Source: Bradyrhizobium sp. NAS80.1
GTDB taxonomy: Bacteria; Pseudomonadota; Alphaproteobacteria; Rhizobiales; Xanthobacteraceae
Direction of reading: 5' to 3'
Length of the DNA: 64,000 nucleotides
NCBI RefSeq assembly: GCF_001908205.1
Contig: NZ_LGHL01000005.1
Location: 1 to 64,000 of the forward strand
Below are positions 33,564 to 42,535 of this stretch, one piece after another. Position 1 is the stretch's first letter; every line of letters begins with the position of its first letter. A program made the position numbers and the translations under genes. The notes under the pieces were generated by a model. It saw only the letters and a program-made list of their open reading frames with translations, had not been told where the DNA came from and searched no databases.

Positions 33564-34763
33564 TCAGGCGTTGGAGCGGCGCACGGTGAGATCACTGCGG
33601 TCGAACACCGCGGGGAGGAGGTCGACGCCAAGGCCGGGGCCTTCCATCGGGAAAACGTACCCGTCCTTGATCACCGGCATCGCGGTGACGAGCTCATTGT
33701 ACCAGCCCTTGTAGAAGGCGCGCACCGATTCCTGGATCAGCGTGTTGGGCTGGCTGAACGACATGTGGATGGCGGCGATGAAACCGACCGGGCCGATGCA
33801 GTCGTGCGGCGCGAAGGGCCGGTGATAGGTCTCAGCCATCGCTGCGATCTTGCGCCCCTCGGTGAGGCCGCCGGTCCAGCACAGATCCGCCATCACCACG
33901 TGCATGGCATCGCGGTCGAGCATGTCCTTGTAGGGGAAGCGCGAGCCCAGCGTCTCGCTGGCGCAGACCCAGACGTCGGTCGAGCGCGCATATTCGGCCA
34001 GCGCCTGCGGCGAGTTCATCCGGATCGGGTCCTCGTACCAGGTCGGCTTGTACGGCTCGAGCGCGCGCGCGATCTGCTTCGCGGTCGGCAGGTTCCAGAG
34101 CGAATGGAGCTCGACCATGATCTCCATCTTGTCGCCGACTGCTTTGCGGATCTTCTCGAACGGCTCGATCGCCTGCTTCATCTGCGCGGCGGTGATGTAG
34201 AGACCCTTGTTCTCCTGCGCCGCAGGATCGAACGGCCAGATCTTCATCGCCGAGATGCCGCTCTCCAGGAGGCTTTCGGCGAGCGCATCGGCACGGTGCA
34301 TGAAGCCGTCGAGATCCTCGTAAGGACCTTTGGAGGCGCCGAGATTCCAGTTCGCGACCGGGCTGATATTGGTCGAGCGGACATATTGGGTGCCGGCGCA
34401 GGTGTTGTAGATGCGCTGCTTGTCGCGGCAGAGGCCGCCGAGCATCTGGTGGACCGGCTGATTGCAGACCTTGCCGAACAGATCCCACAGCGCGATGTCG
34501 ATCGCCGAGGCCGCGCGGTATTCGACGCCGGTCGAGGACTGCGCCATCGGCAGGTTCAGCATGTCGCGATGGATCGCCTCGATGTGCAGGGGATCGCGGC
34601 CGAGCAGGCGGCCGGCAAAGGTGTCATGGATCTGCGCTTCGACGGCGCCTGCGCCGTAGAAGGTTTCGCCGAGACCGATCAGGCCCGTGTCGGTGTGGAT
34701 GCGTACCCAGATGACGTTGGAGAATTCCTCGGTGCGCAGTGTCTCGATCGACGTGATCTTCAC
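33564..34763 (-). CDS. Enolase superfamily sugar-acid dehydratase (MR/MLE)
   Basis: A 399-residue mandelate racemase/muconate lactonizing-type enzyme. The metal ligands are visible in order: MVELHS, WYEDPIR and CASETLGS. A catalytic His lies in FAPHDCIGPVG. The capping domain opens MKITSIETLRTEEFSNVIWV. The members nearest in motif pattern dehydrate aldonic or aldaric acids; the exact acid is not deducible. First gene of the three-gene catabolic operon, divergent from the GntR regulator. Confidence 0.88.
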   Translation of the reverse strand: MKITSIETLRTEEFSNVIWVRIHTDTGLIGLGETFYGAGAVEAQIHDTFAGRLLGRDPLHIEAIHRDMLNLPMAQSSTGVEYRAASAIDIALWDLFGKVCNQPVHQMLGGLCRDKQRIYNTCAGTQYVRSTNISPVANWNLGASKGPYEDLDGFMHRADALAESLLESGISAMKIWPFDPAAQENKGLYITAAQMKQAIEPFEKIRKAVGDKMEIMVELHSLWNLPTAKQIARALEPYKPTWYEDPIRMNSPQALAEYARSTDVWVCASETLGSRFPYKDMLDRDAMHVVMADLCWTGGLTEGRKIAAMAETYHRPFAPHDCIGPVGFIAAIHMSFSQPNTLIQESVRAFYKGWYNELVTAMPVIKDGYVFPMEGPGLGVDLLPAVFDRSDLTVRRSNA

Positions 34764-34858
34764 GGCAAAAGTCCTCCCCTCGCAGGCGCGTAGCGCCTGC
34801 CTTTGTTGTCATTCCACGCTCTTGAATGAAGCGGGCCGGCGGCTGTCTTACCCCTGCT

Positions 34859-34872
34859 TGTAATATATCACA
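34859..34872. promoter_or_regulatory. Candidate GntR operator
   Basis: TGTAATATATCACA, palindromic except for one pair, lies in an AT-rich patch in the 180-base gap between the dehydratase operon and the GntR gene. It resembles the TNGTNNNACNA-style sites of FadR-subfamily regulators only loosely. Confidence 0.4.
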
Positions 34873-34944
34873 ACATGTTTTAAGGGTGCCACAAATTAAG
34901 GCGCCACCCTGCAACGAGAGCGCGGGCTGACGGGAGAGGACGAC

Positions 34945-35712
34945 ATGGCACGGCGCAAGCGCGCGCTCGAGGTGGTGAGAAACGACGATGACGGCGAGGG
35001 CAAACCCAGCCGGCGCAACCGTCTCAACTTTTTCGAGCTCGCCTATCAGAAGATCGAGGAACTGCTCGTCCACTGCGAGCTCAAGCCCGGACAATTCATG
35101 ACGATGCTGGAATTGCAGCATATTACAGGCTTTGGGCGCACACCGGTGCATCACGCCGTCAATCGTCTCTCCGCCGATACATTGATCATCATCCGTCCGC
35201 GTCACGGCCTTCACATCGCGCCGATCGATCTGTCGCGCGAGCGCATGCTGCTCGGCTTGCGTCGCGACATGGAGCGTTTTGTGATCCGGCTTGCGGCGGA
35301 CCGCGCCAGCCTCTCTCACCGCAATCAGGCGCTGCACATCGAGCGCCTCCTGCGCGAGCGCCGCGCCAGCCTGACCCTCGACGAATTCAACAGTCTCGAC
35401 CGCCGCATCGACGCGCTGGTACTGGAAGCAGCCGGCGAGCCCTTCCTGGTGCACACGATGCGGCCGTTGCACACGCTGTACCGCCGCATCGGCTACATCC
35501 ATCACCGCTTCATGCCGGGGCAGGCCGAGCTATCGGGCACGATCGACCACCATCTTGCCATTCTCAGTGCGGTCGGCGGCCGCCACGTCGAGGACGCCGT
35601 GAAGGCGAGCGATGCACTGATCGACTACATGGATTCGATGTTCGTGGGCATGGAGGCGGGGATCGACCCGCGCCTGCTCGATTGCAGCATCGAGCCGCTA
35701 CTCGACGCGTAA
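34945..35712 (+). CDS. GntR family regulator (FadR/FCD subfamily)
   Basis: A 255-residue regulator. The winged helix (residues about 28-95) has ELAYQKIEELLVHCELKPGQ and ITGFGRTPVHHAVNRL. The C-terminal all-helical FCD domain has ligand-position His and Asp residues (IDHHLAILSAVGGRHVEDAV). It separates the dehydratase operon and the MFS gene and likely controls both in response to a sugar acid. Only 24 bases before the transporter gene, so cotranscribed with it. Confidence 0.9.
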   Translation: MARRKRALEVVRNDDDGEGKPSRRNRLNFFELAYQKIEELLVHCELKPGQFMTMLELQHITGFGRTPVHHAVNRLSADTLIIIRPRHGLHIAPIDLSRERMLLGLRRDMERFVIRLAADRASLSHRNQALHIERLLRERRASLTLDEFNSLDRRIDALVLEAAGEPFLVHTMRPLHTLYRRIGYIHHRFMPGQAELSGTIDHHLAILSAVGGRHVEDAVKASDALIDYMDSMFVGMEAGIDPRLLDCSIEPLLDA

Positions 35713-35736
35713 AGAGTTTTGAAGAGAGGACCAAGT

Positions 35737-37101
35737 ATGTCAACGATGGCCATGCCACAACCGACCGCGAGCGAAGCCGCGGTTCGCTACCTCATTACGA
35801 ACTACAGCCCCAAGGGCAACAAGATCGGCTGGCTGATGATGGCCTCGATCCTGGTCGAGGCGTGGGATCTCTATTCGATCGCCTTCGTGCTGATCTTCAT
35901 CCGTGAGCAGTACAATCCCGATCCGCTGATGCTGGGCCTTGCCGCGGCCGGTACGCAGGGCGGTGCTCTTATCGGCGCACTGCTCGGCGGCTGGCTGTCT
36001 GACAAGATCGGCCGCCGCGTGATGTTCCTGGTCACGATGGTGATGTTCATCGTGCTCGCCCTGGCGCAGGCCTTCGTGCCGAGCGTCGGCTGGCTCGTGG
36101 TCATCCGCTTCCTGCTCGGCATTCCGCTCGGCTCGGACATCTCGACCGGCTACACCTACATCATGGAATCCATGGCCAAGGGCGAGCGCGAGGTCATGGG
36201 CAACCGCTGGCAGTTCATGTTCGCGGTCGGCGAGGTCCTCACTATCGGCGTCATCGTGATCTTCCTCCTGATCGACATGCAGCACGAGATGCTGTGGCGC
36301 GTGACGCTCGGCCTCGGCGCGGTGCCGGCGCTGATCATCCTGATCATGCGTCACGACGTGCCGGAGACGGCAGTGTGGCTGGTGCAAAAGGGACGCTACC
36401 GCGAGGCCAAACAAGTTGCGCGCGAGATGTTCAACGACAATCTCGACATGCTGCCCAACCACGACGTAGAGGCGCCGAAGGTCAGCACCCGCGCGTTCCT
36501 TGCCGACCTCAAGAAGGACCCGATCCGCTGGCGCGCCACGATCTATGGCTGGATCGCCTGCTTCGCCCAAGGCAGCGAGTTCTCGACCTTCGCGTTCTAC
36601 CTGCCTGTGCTCTTCGTCATGGTCGGCGTGTCGAGCGTGCTCGGCAACAATCTGGTGACGATGGCGCTGTTCTGCTTCGCGGCTCTGTCCGGCTGGGTCG
36701 GTCCGCTCCTGACGCCGAAGATCGGTCATCGCGGCATCGCGATTGCGGGCTTTGGCATCGTGCTGGCCTCGCTGCTGGTCGCGGCTTTCGCGCTCTACAC
36801 CGACAACAAGATGCTGCTGCCGTTCGCGGCTGCCGCCATGCTGTGGGGCCATTACTGGGATGCTTCGAACTGCATGACGATCCCGACCATGGTCGCCAAG
36901 CCGAAATATCGCGGCACGGCCAGCGGCTTCGCCTACATGTTCGTGAAGCTGCCGTCGTTCCTGGCGATCTTCCTGTTCCCGTCGCTGTTTGCAGCGATCG
37001 GACAGGCTGGTGCCACGCTGTTCGTCGCGATCTTCCCGCTAATCGGATTGCTCGCCGCAATCTTCATTCTGCCGGAAGTCTACGGCTACGAGAACGACTG
37101 A
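35737..37101 (+). CDS. MFS transporter (sugar-acid/aromatic-acid type)
   Basis: A 454-residue major facilitator with 12 predicted helices. The loop 2-3 motif is GGWLSDKIGRRVMFL and the sugar-porter-like segment LLGIPLGSDISTGYTYIMES follows. A cytoplasmic loop of about 60 residues divides the halves (QKGRYREAKQVAREMF). The context (dehydratase, two dehydrogenases, GntR) predicts import of a sugar acid. Start at 35737 follows GAGAGGA; the 35719 start lacks a site. Confidence 0.88.
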   Translation: MSTMAMPQPTASEAAVRYLITNYSPKGNKIGWLMMASILVEAWDLYSIAFVLIFIREQYNPDPLMLGLAAAGTQGGALIGALLGGWLSDKIGRRVMFLVTMVMFIVLALAQAFVPSVGWLVVIRFLLGIPLGSDISTGYTYIMESMAKGEREVMGNRWQFMFAVGEVLTIGVIVIFLLIDMQHEMLWRVTLGLGAVPALIILIMRHDVPETAVWLVQKGRYREAKQVAREMFNDNLDMLPNHDVEAPKVSTRAFLADLKKDPIRWRATIYGWIACFAQGSEFSTFAFYLPVLFVMVGVSSVLGNNLVTMALFCFAALSGWVGPLLTPKIGHRGIAIAGFGIVLASLLVAAFALYTDNKMLLPFAAAAMLWGHYWDASNCMTIPTMVAKPKYRGTASGFAYMFVKLPSFLAIFLFPSLFAAIGQAGATLFVAIFPLIGLLAAIFILPEVYGYEND

Positions 37102-37113
37102 CGATGCGTCTTA

Positions 37114-37144
37114 CCCGATCGCGGCCGTGATGGCCGCGATCGGG
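37114..37144 (+). terminator. Terminator hairpin after the MFS gene
   Basis: Perfect 13-bp stem (CCCGATCGCGGCC and its complement) with a GTGAT loop, 12 bases after the stop. It is followed by CTCTTCCT rather than a T-run, so termination may be partial. Confidence 0.65.
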
Positions 37145-37170
37145 CTCTTCCTCGATACGCCGCGCGACGG

Positions 37171-37407
37171 TTATGGGCTCAGGAAGAGGGGATCGATCCC
37201 GGTGCCGTGACCGAGCAGGCCGATCGCCTGAAGCTGGGCGCTGTGCAGGTCGATTTGCACGATGGCAAACAACGCCAGAAGGATCACCGCCGATAAGACG
37301 AGCAGCGGAGGGGATGTCTCGCTCTGGCCTGTACCCGGCGCGGTGAAGCCCTGAATCGAACGACGCAGGGAAAAGCTCTGCGGCAATGCCTTCGATCGGG
37401 TCCGCAT
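37171..37407 (-). CDS. Small single-pass membrane protein
   Basis: A 78-residue protein with one hydrophobic segment (LLVLSAVILLALFAIVQI) after a basic N-terminus (RTRSKALPQSFSLRRSIQGF). No catalytic motif. Convergent with the MFS gene and upstream of the ArsB-like gene's end. Role unknown; coding status rests on length, plausible composition and AGGAGG before the ATG at 37407. Confidence 0.5.
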   Translation of the reverse strand: MRTRSKALPQSFSLRRSIQGFTAPGTGQSETSPPLLVLSAVILLALFAIVQIDLHSAQLQAIGLLGHGTGIDPLFLSP

Positions 37408-37504
37408 GATGGACCTCCTCGCCGCGCCGTATGTGGCCGCGCGACAAGCTGAAGTATAGGTCTGGCTGCGCCGGCGACATTGATGCGCCGCAAATTGCGC
37501 GCGA

Positions 37505-38764
37505 TTACCGGATCGCGGCCGCTAGAGCTGCGATCAAGGCGGGCGGCGTCACCAGCATGCCGAGCTTGAGGAATCGCCAGGCGCCGACCTCGATCTTCTC
37601 GCGGCGGAGCGCGACCAGCCAGAGGATGGTCGCGAGCGAGCCGGTGACCGACAAATTGGGGCCGAGATCGACGCCGATCAGGATGGCGCTGACGACCGTT
37701 GCGGGCAAATGATCGCTGGCCGCGACCGAGCCGGCGACGAGCCCGATCGGCAGATTGTTGGCGATGTTGGTGGCGATCCCCGTCGCGATGCCGACACTCC
37801 AGGCGGCTTTCGGGACCGATTGCGCGACGGCTTCGTGCAGGAGCGCGCTGAGCTGCCCGATCACGCCGGTCTTGATCAGCGCTTCCACCATCACGAAGAG
37901 CCCGCCGACGAGCGGCAATACACTCCACGAGACGCCCTTGAGCACGGGCAGGGCTGACTGGCGGCTGAGCAGCAGGACGATGGCGGACGTTACCACACCG
38001 CAGATGAAGGTCGGCAAGCCCAGTTGCTTGTCCAGCGCAGACGCCGTGACCAGCACGACGCCGATGGCGATGATGCCAGCGGCCGTCAGCTTGCCGCCGC
38101 GGCCGAGCTTTGGATGCGGCACGCTGCGCGCAATCGTCTCTTCCTTCAGGGCGCGGTGCTGGGTCAGGCGCAGCACGACATAGGTGAGCACGATCGCAGC
38201 GGCCGAGGGCATGGCGAACAGACGCAGCCATTCGGTGAGCCCAGGCATGCGCGCGCCAAACACAACGAGATTGGCGGGGTTTGAGATCGGCAGCACGAAG
38301 CTCGCGGCATTGGCGATGAAGGCGCAGACGAACAGATAAGGCAGGGGCTTGGCGCCGGCTGCGCGCGTCGCTGCATAGACGGCCGGCGTCAGCACGATCG
38401 CGGTGGCGTCGTTCGAAAGCAGGACGGTCACGGCAGTACCGACGAGGAAGATCAGCAGAAACAGCCGCTGCGGCGAACCACCCGCATGTTCCACCGCGAA
38501 CGCTGCGAGATAGTCGAACAGGCCTTCGAGCCGCGCCAGCTCGGCGATCAGCATCATGCCGATCAGGAAGAGATAGACGTCGACGCCTTTTGCGATTCCG
38601 GTGAGTGCATCCTGCCATGGCATGAAGCCGAGAACCACCAGGGCACTCGCACCGATGACGGCCCAGATCGCCTCGGGCAGCCGAAACGGACGAGTGATGA
38701 CACCTGCGGTCGCGGCTGCGATCATGCTCCAGGCCCAGATGGCGTCATGCGGCGCGGTCGGCAC
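37505..38764 (-). CDS. ArsB/CitM-type anion transporter
   Basis: A 419-residue membrane protein with about 11 helices of the ArsB/NhaD-SLC13 group. Characteristic segments are FLIGMMLIAELARLEGLFDY, LLSNDATAIVLTPAVYAA and the second-repeat SNPANLVVFG and NNLPIGLVAG. These are arsenite exporters or related anion transporters. No ars operon genes accompany it, so arsenite specificity is a guess. Confidence 0.85.
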   Translation of the reverse strand: MPTAPHDAIWAWSMIAAATAGVITRPFRLPEAIWAVIGASALVVLGFMPWQDALTGIAKGVDVYLFLIGMMLIAELARLEGLFDYLAAFAVEHAGGSPQRLFLLIFLVGTAVTVLLSNDATAIVLTPAVYAATRAAGAKPLPYLFVCAFIANAASFVLPISNPANLVVFGARMPGLTEWLRLFAMPSAAAIVLTYVVLRLTQHRALKEETIARSVPHPKLGRGGKLTAAGIIAIGVVLVTASALDKQLGLPTFICGVVTSAIVLLLSRQSALPVLKGVSWSVLPLVGGLFVMVEALIKTGVIGQLSALLHEAVAQSVPKAAWSVGIATGIATNIANNLPIGLVAGSVAASDHLPATVVSAILIGVDLGPNLSVTGSLATILWLVALRREKIEVGAWRFLKLGMLVTPPALIAALAAAIR

Positions 38765-38866
38765 GTTTAGTTCCTGATGTGAAGTCGGTTCATTCGGCAG
38801 CGATAGCGGAAGTCGACGCCGCTGTCTTCCCCTGTTGCCGCAGGGTACCGTCGGCAGGTGTTCCCC

Positions 38867-39307
38867 TCAAAATTTCACAGCCAACAGCACCGTGCCGGCG
38901 CCGATCATGGCGATGCCGATCCAGCCCTGGGCCGTTGGGCGCTCGCCGAGAAAGGCGAAGGCGAAGAGGGCCACCAGCACGACGCTGAGCTTGTCGATCG
39001 GCGCCACCAGCGTCGCGGGCCCGAGCTTCAGCGCGCGGAAGTAGCACAGCCACGACGCGCCGGTTGCAAGTCCCGAGAGTATCAGGAACAGCCAGGTCTT
39101 CGACGAGACCGCCGACGGCGCAGCGAACTGGCCAGTGAAGAACAGCAACACCGAGAAGGCGAGCAGAACAACGATGGTGCGGATGAAGGTCGCGAGATCC
39201 GGATTGATGTTCTCGACGCCGACCTTGGCGAAGATTGCGGTCAGTGCCGCAAAGCAGGCGGAGAGAAGCGCCCAGGTCTGCCAGGCGGAGAGGAGGGCGG
39301 GTTTCAT
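38867..39307 (-). CDS. EamA-like five-helix transporter subunit
   Basis: A 146-residue membrane protein with a single EamA repeat (about five helices): WALLSACFAALTAIFAKVGV, ending GERPTAQGWIGIAMIGAGTVLLAVKF. Half-size members work as dimers; substrate unknown. The ATG at 39307 is chosen because the hydrophobic region starts right after it. Confidence 0.85.
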   Translation of the reverse strand: MKPALLSAWQTWALLSACFAALTAIFAKVGVENINPDLATFIRTIVVLLAFSVLLFFTGQFAAPSAVSSKTWLFLILSGLATGASWLCYFRALKLGPATLVAPIDKLSVVLVALFAFAFLGERPTAQGWIGIAMIGAGTVLLAVKF

Positions 39308-39357
39308 GGGGTTACCTGATCGGGTTTGACGCGTTTCATGTGTGAGAGAGGACGACT

Positions 39358-39419
39358 GCGGGGGAGGGACATTCACCGCGCCATCGACGCGGGGGAGGGA
39401 CATTCACCGCGCCATCGAC
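39358..39419. repeat. 31-bp tandem duplication at the end of a kinase gene
   Basis: Two adjacent identical 31-base copies (39358-39388, 39389-39419), each beginning GCGGGGGAGGGACATTCACC. The inner copy contains the stop codon and last codons of the kinase gene at 39404-41881; the outer copy is downstream and non-coding. Confidence 0.95.
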
Positions 39420-41881
39420 AACTTCTCCGTGATCGCCTTGCGCAGGATGCGCGACAGCGATTCTACCGAATACGGCTTCTGGATCAGCTCGAATCCGCGA
39501 TGGGCGTTTTCGGCGAGGACGTTGCTGTAGCCGCTGGTGAGCACGATGGGCAGGCCCGGATAGCGTTCGCGGATGATGCCGGCGAGCTCGACACCGTTCA
39601 TGCCGGGCATGATGACGTCGGAGAAGACGAGGTCGACGGCAAATTCGTTCTCGCCGAGGATTGCGAGCGCCGCATTGGCGTTGGCGACTCGGCGGACGAC
39701 ATAGCCGAGGTCTTCCAGGAGCTCGGTCGAGAATTGGCCGACATCGTCATTATCCTCGACTACGAGCACGCGGTAGCCGCGCCCGGTGGTGGCCGCCTCG
39801 CCGGTCAGCGCCGCGGCTTCCTTCTCGGCGGTGGGGCTCTTCGCCTGCGGCAGGTAGATGGTGAAGGTAGCGCCTTCGCCTTCGGTGCTCGTCACCGCGA
39901 TGTCGCCCTCGGATTGCTTTGCGAAGCCAAACGCCTGGCTCAGGCCAAGCCCGGTGCCCTTGCCGACCTCTTTGGTGGTGAAGAACGGCTCGAAGATGGC
40001 ATCGATGTTTTCCGGCGCGATGCCGCTGCCAGTATCCGTGACCGAGATAGCGACATAGTCGCCGCCGCGCGCCGACTGTGCGCGCAGGCTAGGGATGCCT
40101 GCGACCTTGCGCACTGCGATGGTGAGGCGACCTCCGCCATCCATGGCGTCGCGGGCGTTGATGGCGAGGTTGATCAGCGCGGTCTCGAACTGCGCGATGT
40201 CGGCCACCGTGAAGCAGTCGGCATCGTGCACTTCGACTGCGATCTCGATGCTGCTACCGACCAGCGGCCGGACCAGCTGCGCCACGCCCTCGACCTGACT
40301 GCCGACATTGAAGATCTGCGGCTTCAGCGGCTGCCGGCGCGCAAAGGCCAGCAGCTGCGCGGTCAGCTTGGAGGCGCGTTCGACGGTGTCGGAGATGGCG
40401 TCGACATAGCGGCGCCGGCGCTCCTCCGGCAGCTCGCGCCGGCGCAGGAAGTCGGTGGCCGAGCGGATGATGGTGAGGAGATTGTTGAAATCGTGCGCGA
40501 CACCGCCGGTTAGTTGGCCGATCGCTTCCATCTTTTGTGACTGCCGCAGCGCTTCCTCGCCGCGGCGGCGTTCAGTGATATCGACGGCCTCGGGCACCGC
40601 GCCGGTAATGTTGCCGTGACGGTCGAGCACGGGCCGCATGCCGAACTCGAAATCGCGCTCCCCGATGGGCAGGCGCAGTCGCATCTCCATCCGCACTGCT
40701 TCGCCCCTCAGCACGGTGTCGAAGGCCTCGCGTACGGTTGCGCTCATGCCGTGCGTTCCGGTGAACCAGGGCGTTTCCCACAGCAGCTTGCCGATCACTT
40801 CCGAAGAGCTCGCCTTGATGCCGTCGAGCGCGGTGTTGTTGGCGTAAAGCAGTTCTCCCTTGAGATTGACGAGGCCCTGATACTGGTTGCTGGTCTCCAG
40901 CATCGCGCGCAGCCGCGCCTCGTTGGATTCGAGCTCGGCGGTGCGCTCGACGATGCGCTCTTCCAGCGTCTCGTTGAGCCGGCGGAGCGCGATCTCGGCC
41001 TGCTTGGCGGCAGTGATGTCGTGGGCGACGCCGATGAAGCCGATATGCTTGCCGGTCGGGTCCCAGCGTGGCTGCGACTCCGAGCGCAACCAGCGCCACT
41101 CGCCCTTGGCGTCCTTGTAGCGCGCCTCCAGCACGAAAGGCTTGAGCGACGCCTCGCCCTGGACGGATTGCTGCAGCACATGCGGCAGGTCGTCCGGATG
41201 CAGCACCTTGCGCCAGTCGAAGGCGATGGCTTCGTCGTAGGGCAGGCCGACGAAGTCGACATAGGCCTGGTTGGCGAAAGACCGGGTGCGGTCGAGCTTC
41301 GTCACCCAGATCGGCACCGGCGCGCTGTCGGCGATCAGCCGGAAGCGCTCCTCGCTTTCGCGCAAGGTCTCGCGGACCAGCATCTGGTCGGTGACGTCGA
41401 TATGGGCGCCGACGAGGCGGATGGCGCGGCCGTCGCCGTCGCGCTCGATCTTGGCGACGACGCGGATCCAGCGGGTCTCGTCGTCGCTGGGGCGGATGAT
41501 GCGGTATTCGGCTGTGTAGTCCGCGCTGGTCCCGGCCAGCGCACCGAAGAAGTGTTTCACCGCGGCGTCGCGGTCCTCGGGATGGATGCGGCTGACCCAG
41601 TCCTCGTGAGACTCGCCGGCGGCCTCGGGAGGCAGGCCGTGGATCATCAGATATTCCGGCGAACGGCGGTTCTTGAAGCCATCCCGGAAGTCCACCTCGA
41701 GGCCGCCAACCTTGCCGATGCGCTGGATGCGTGCCAGCTCCGCCTCGCGCTCCTGAAGCGCGCGATAGGCGTCGTCGCGCTCGCGCGCGATTTCTTCGAG
41801 GTGCTGGCGAAGCCGTTCGGCGGCGCTGGTCTCGGGTAAAGGTTCGTTCAAGGCAATGGCCGTTGTGATGCGGAAGCGCAC
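39404..41881 (-). CDS. Hybrid histidine kinase with three PAS domains and a receiver
   Basis: An 825-residue soluble sensor kinase. A short coiled coil (residues 20-55) leads to PAS1 (55-165), PAS2 (175-295) and PAS3 (320-440). A HisKA domain follows with phospho-acceptor His463 in GGVAHDFNNLL, then HATPase (N and G boxes; TKEVGKGTGLGLSQAFGF) and a C-terminal receiver with Asp in LVFSDVIMPGMNG (about residue 750). There is no transmembrane segment. It would sense a cytoplasmic redox, light or ligand cue; phosphorelay partner unknown. Related in layout to the kinase at 46034. Confidence 0.92.
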   Translation of the reverse strand: MRFRITTAIALNEPLPETSAAERLRQHLEEIARERDDAYRALQEREAELARIQRIGKVGGLEVDFRDGFKNRRSPEYLMIHGLPPEAAGESHEDWVSRIHPEDRDAAVKHFFGALAGTSADYTAEYRIIRPSDDETRWIRVVAKIERDGDGRAIRLVGAHIDVTDQMLVRETLRESEERFRLIADSAPVPIWVTKLDRTRSFANQAYVDFVGLPYDEAIAFDWRKVLHPDDLPHVLQQSVQGEASLKPFVLEARYKDAKGEWRWLRSESQPRWDPTGKHIGFIGVAHDITAAKQAEIALRRLNETLEERIVERTAELESNEARLRAMLETSNQYQGLVNLKGELLYANNTALDGIKASSSEVIGKLLWETPWFTGTHGMSATVREAFDTVLRGEAVRMEMRLRLPIGERDFEFGMRPVLDRHGNITGAVPEAVDITERRRGEEALRQSQKMEAIGQLTGGVAHDFNNLLTIIRSATDFLRRRELPEERRRRYVDAISDTVERASKLTAQLLAFARRQPLKPQIFNVGSQVEGVAQLVRPLVGSSIEIAVEVHDADCFTVADIAQFETALINLAINARDAMDGGGRLTIAVRKVAGIPSLRAQSARGGDYVAISVTDTGSGIAPENIDAIFEPFFTTKEVGKGTGLGLSQAFGFAKQSEGDIAVTSTEGEGATFTIYLPQAKSPTAEKEAAALTGEAATTGRGYRVLVVEDNDDVGQFSTELLEDLGYVVRRVANANAALAILGENEFAVDLVFSDVIMPGMNGVELAGIIRERYPGLPIVLTSGYSNVLAENAHRGFELIQKPYSVESLSRILRKAITEKLSMAR

Positions 41882-41969
41882 AAGCCGGACGCATATTCAC
41901 ACAGACGGAGCGTGCTGGCCATTGCTGAAAGAGATTAGGCTGTCGGGAAAGCGCCCGCGGCCTGCCTGA

Positions 41970-42359
41970 CGCTATTATGCCGGAGGCGCTCCCCCCGGAC
42001 TGGCAGCAGAACTACGTTACGCCACGACACATCCCTGGGAGCACTTCGCCGAGACCTGGGCGCACTATCTCCACATTGTCGACACCCTGGAGATGGCCAC
42101 TGAGTTCGGCATGGAGGTGCGCCCAAAGGTCGATCGCGACGGGGAGTTGACGGCGCGCATCCGTTTCAACCCCTACGAGGCAAGGGATGTCGAGGCGCTC
42201 GTCAACGCATGGCTGCCCATCACCTTCGCCATGAACAGCGTCAACCGCGCCATGGGGCTGCGCGACCTCTATCCTTTCATCCTGTCGCCGTCGGTGGTCG
42301 CCAAACTGGGCTTTGTTCATAGCTTCATGCGAGACGCGGCCATGGCCAGGAGGCCGTAG
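41970..42359 (+). pseudogene. Remnant of a putative zinc-binding metallopeptidase gene
   Basis: The last 100 or so codons of a conserved family (Peptidase_Mx-like): ATTHPWEHFAETWAHYLHI, then EARDVEALVNAWLPITFAMN. The 5' part is gone: a stop at 41967 precedes RYYAGGAPP. The frame then shifts at a C6 run (41991-41996) into DWQQNYV, and back near 42017. The family's zinc-binding His motif lies in the lost part or just before it. Dead gene. Confidence 0.8.
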
Positions 42360-42535
42360 GCCGTCCCCGGGGGCTCGGCAGGCCGTTTCGGTCTTGTGCT
42401 GGTACGCCAGAGGGCCCGGATTTAGACCGTTGCCTCCGGCCCATTTTGATGTACCACGGGAGCCACACGGCCCGTTCCCCATAGGCCCCAACGGCCAGGG
42501 AAGGGTCCCGCCCAAGGTCGAGACTCAAGAAAAGC

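Noticed and set aside
33012-34793. 593-codon plus-strand frame opposite SDR and dehydratase genes
   Set aside because: Antisense shadow, Arg/His/Asp-rich, without domain signature.
39358-39419. CRISPR-like direct repeats
   Set aside because: Only two copies, no spacer, no cas genes; a simple tandem duplication.
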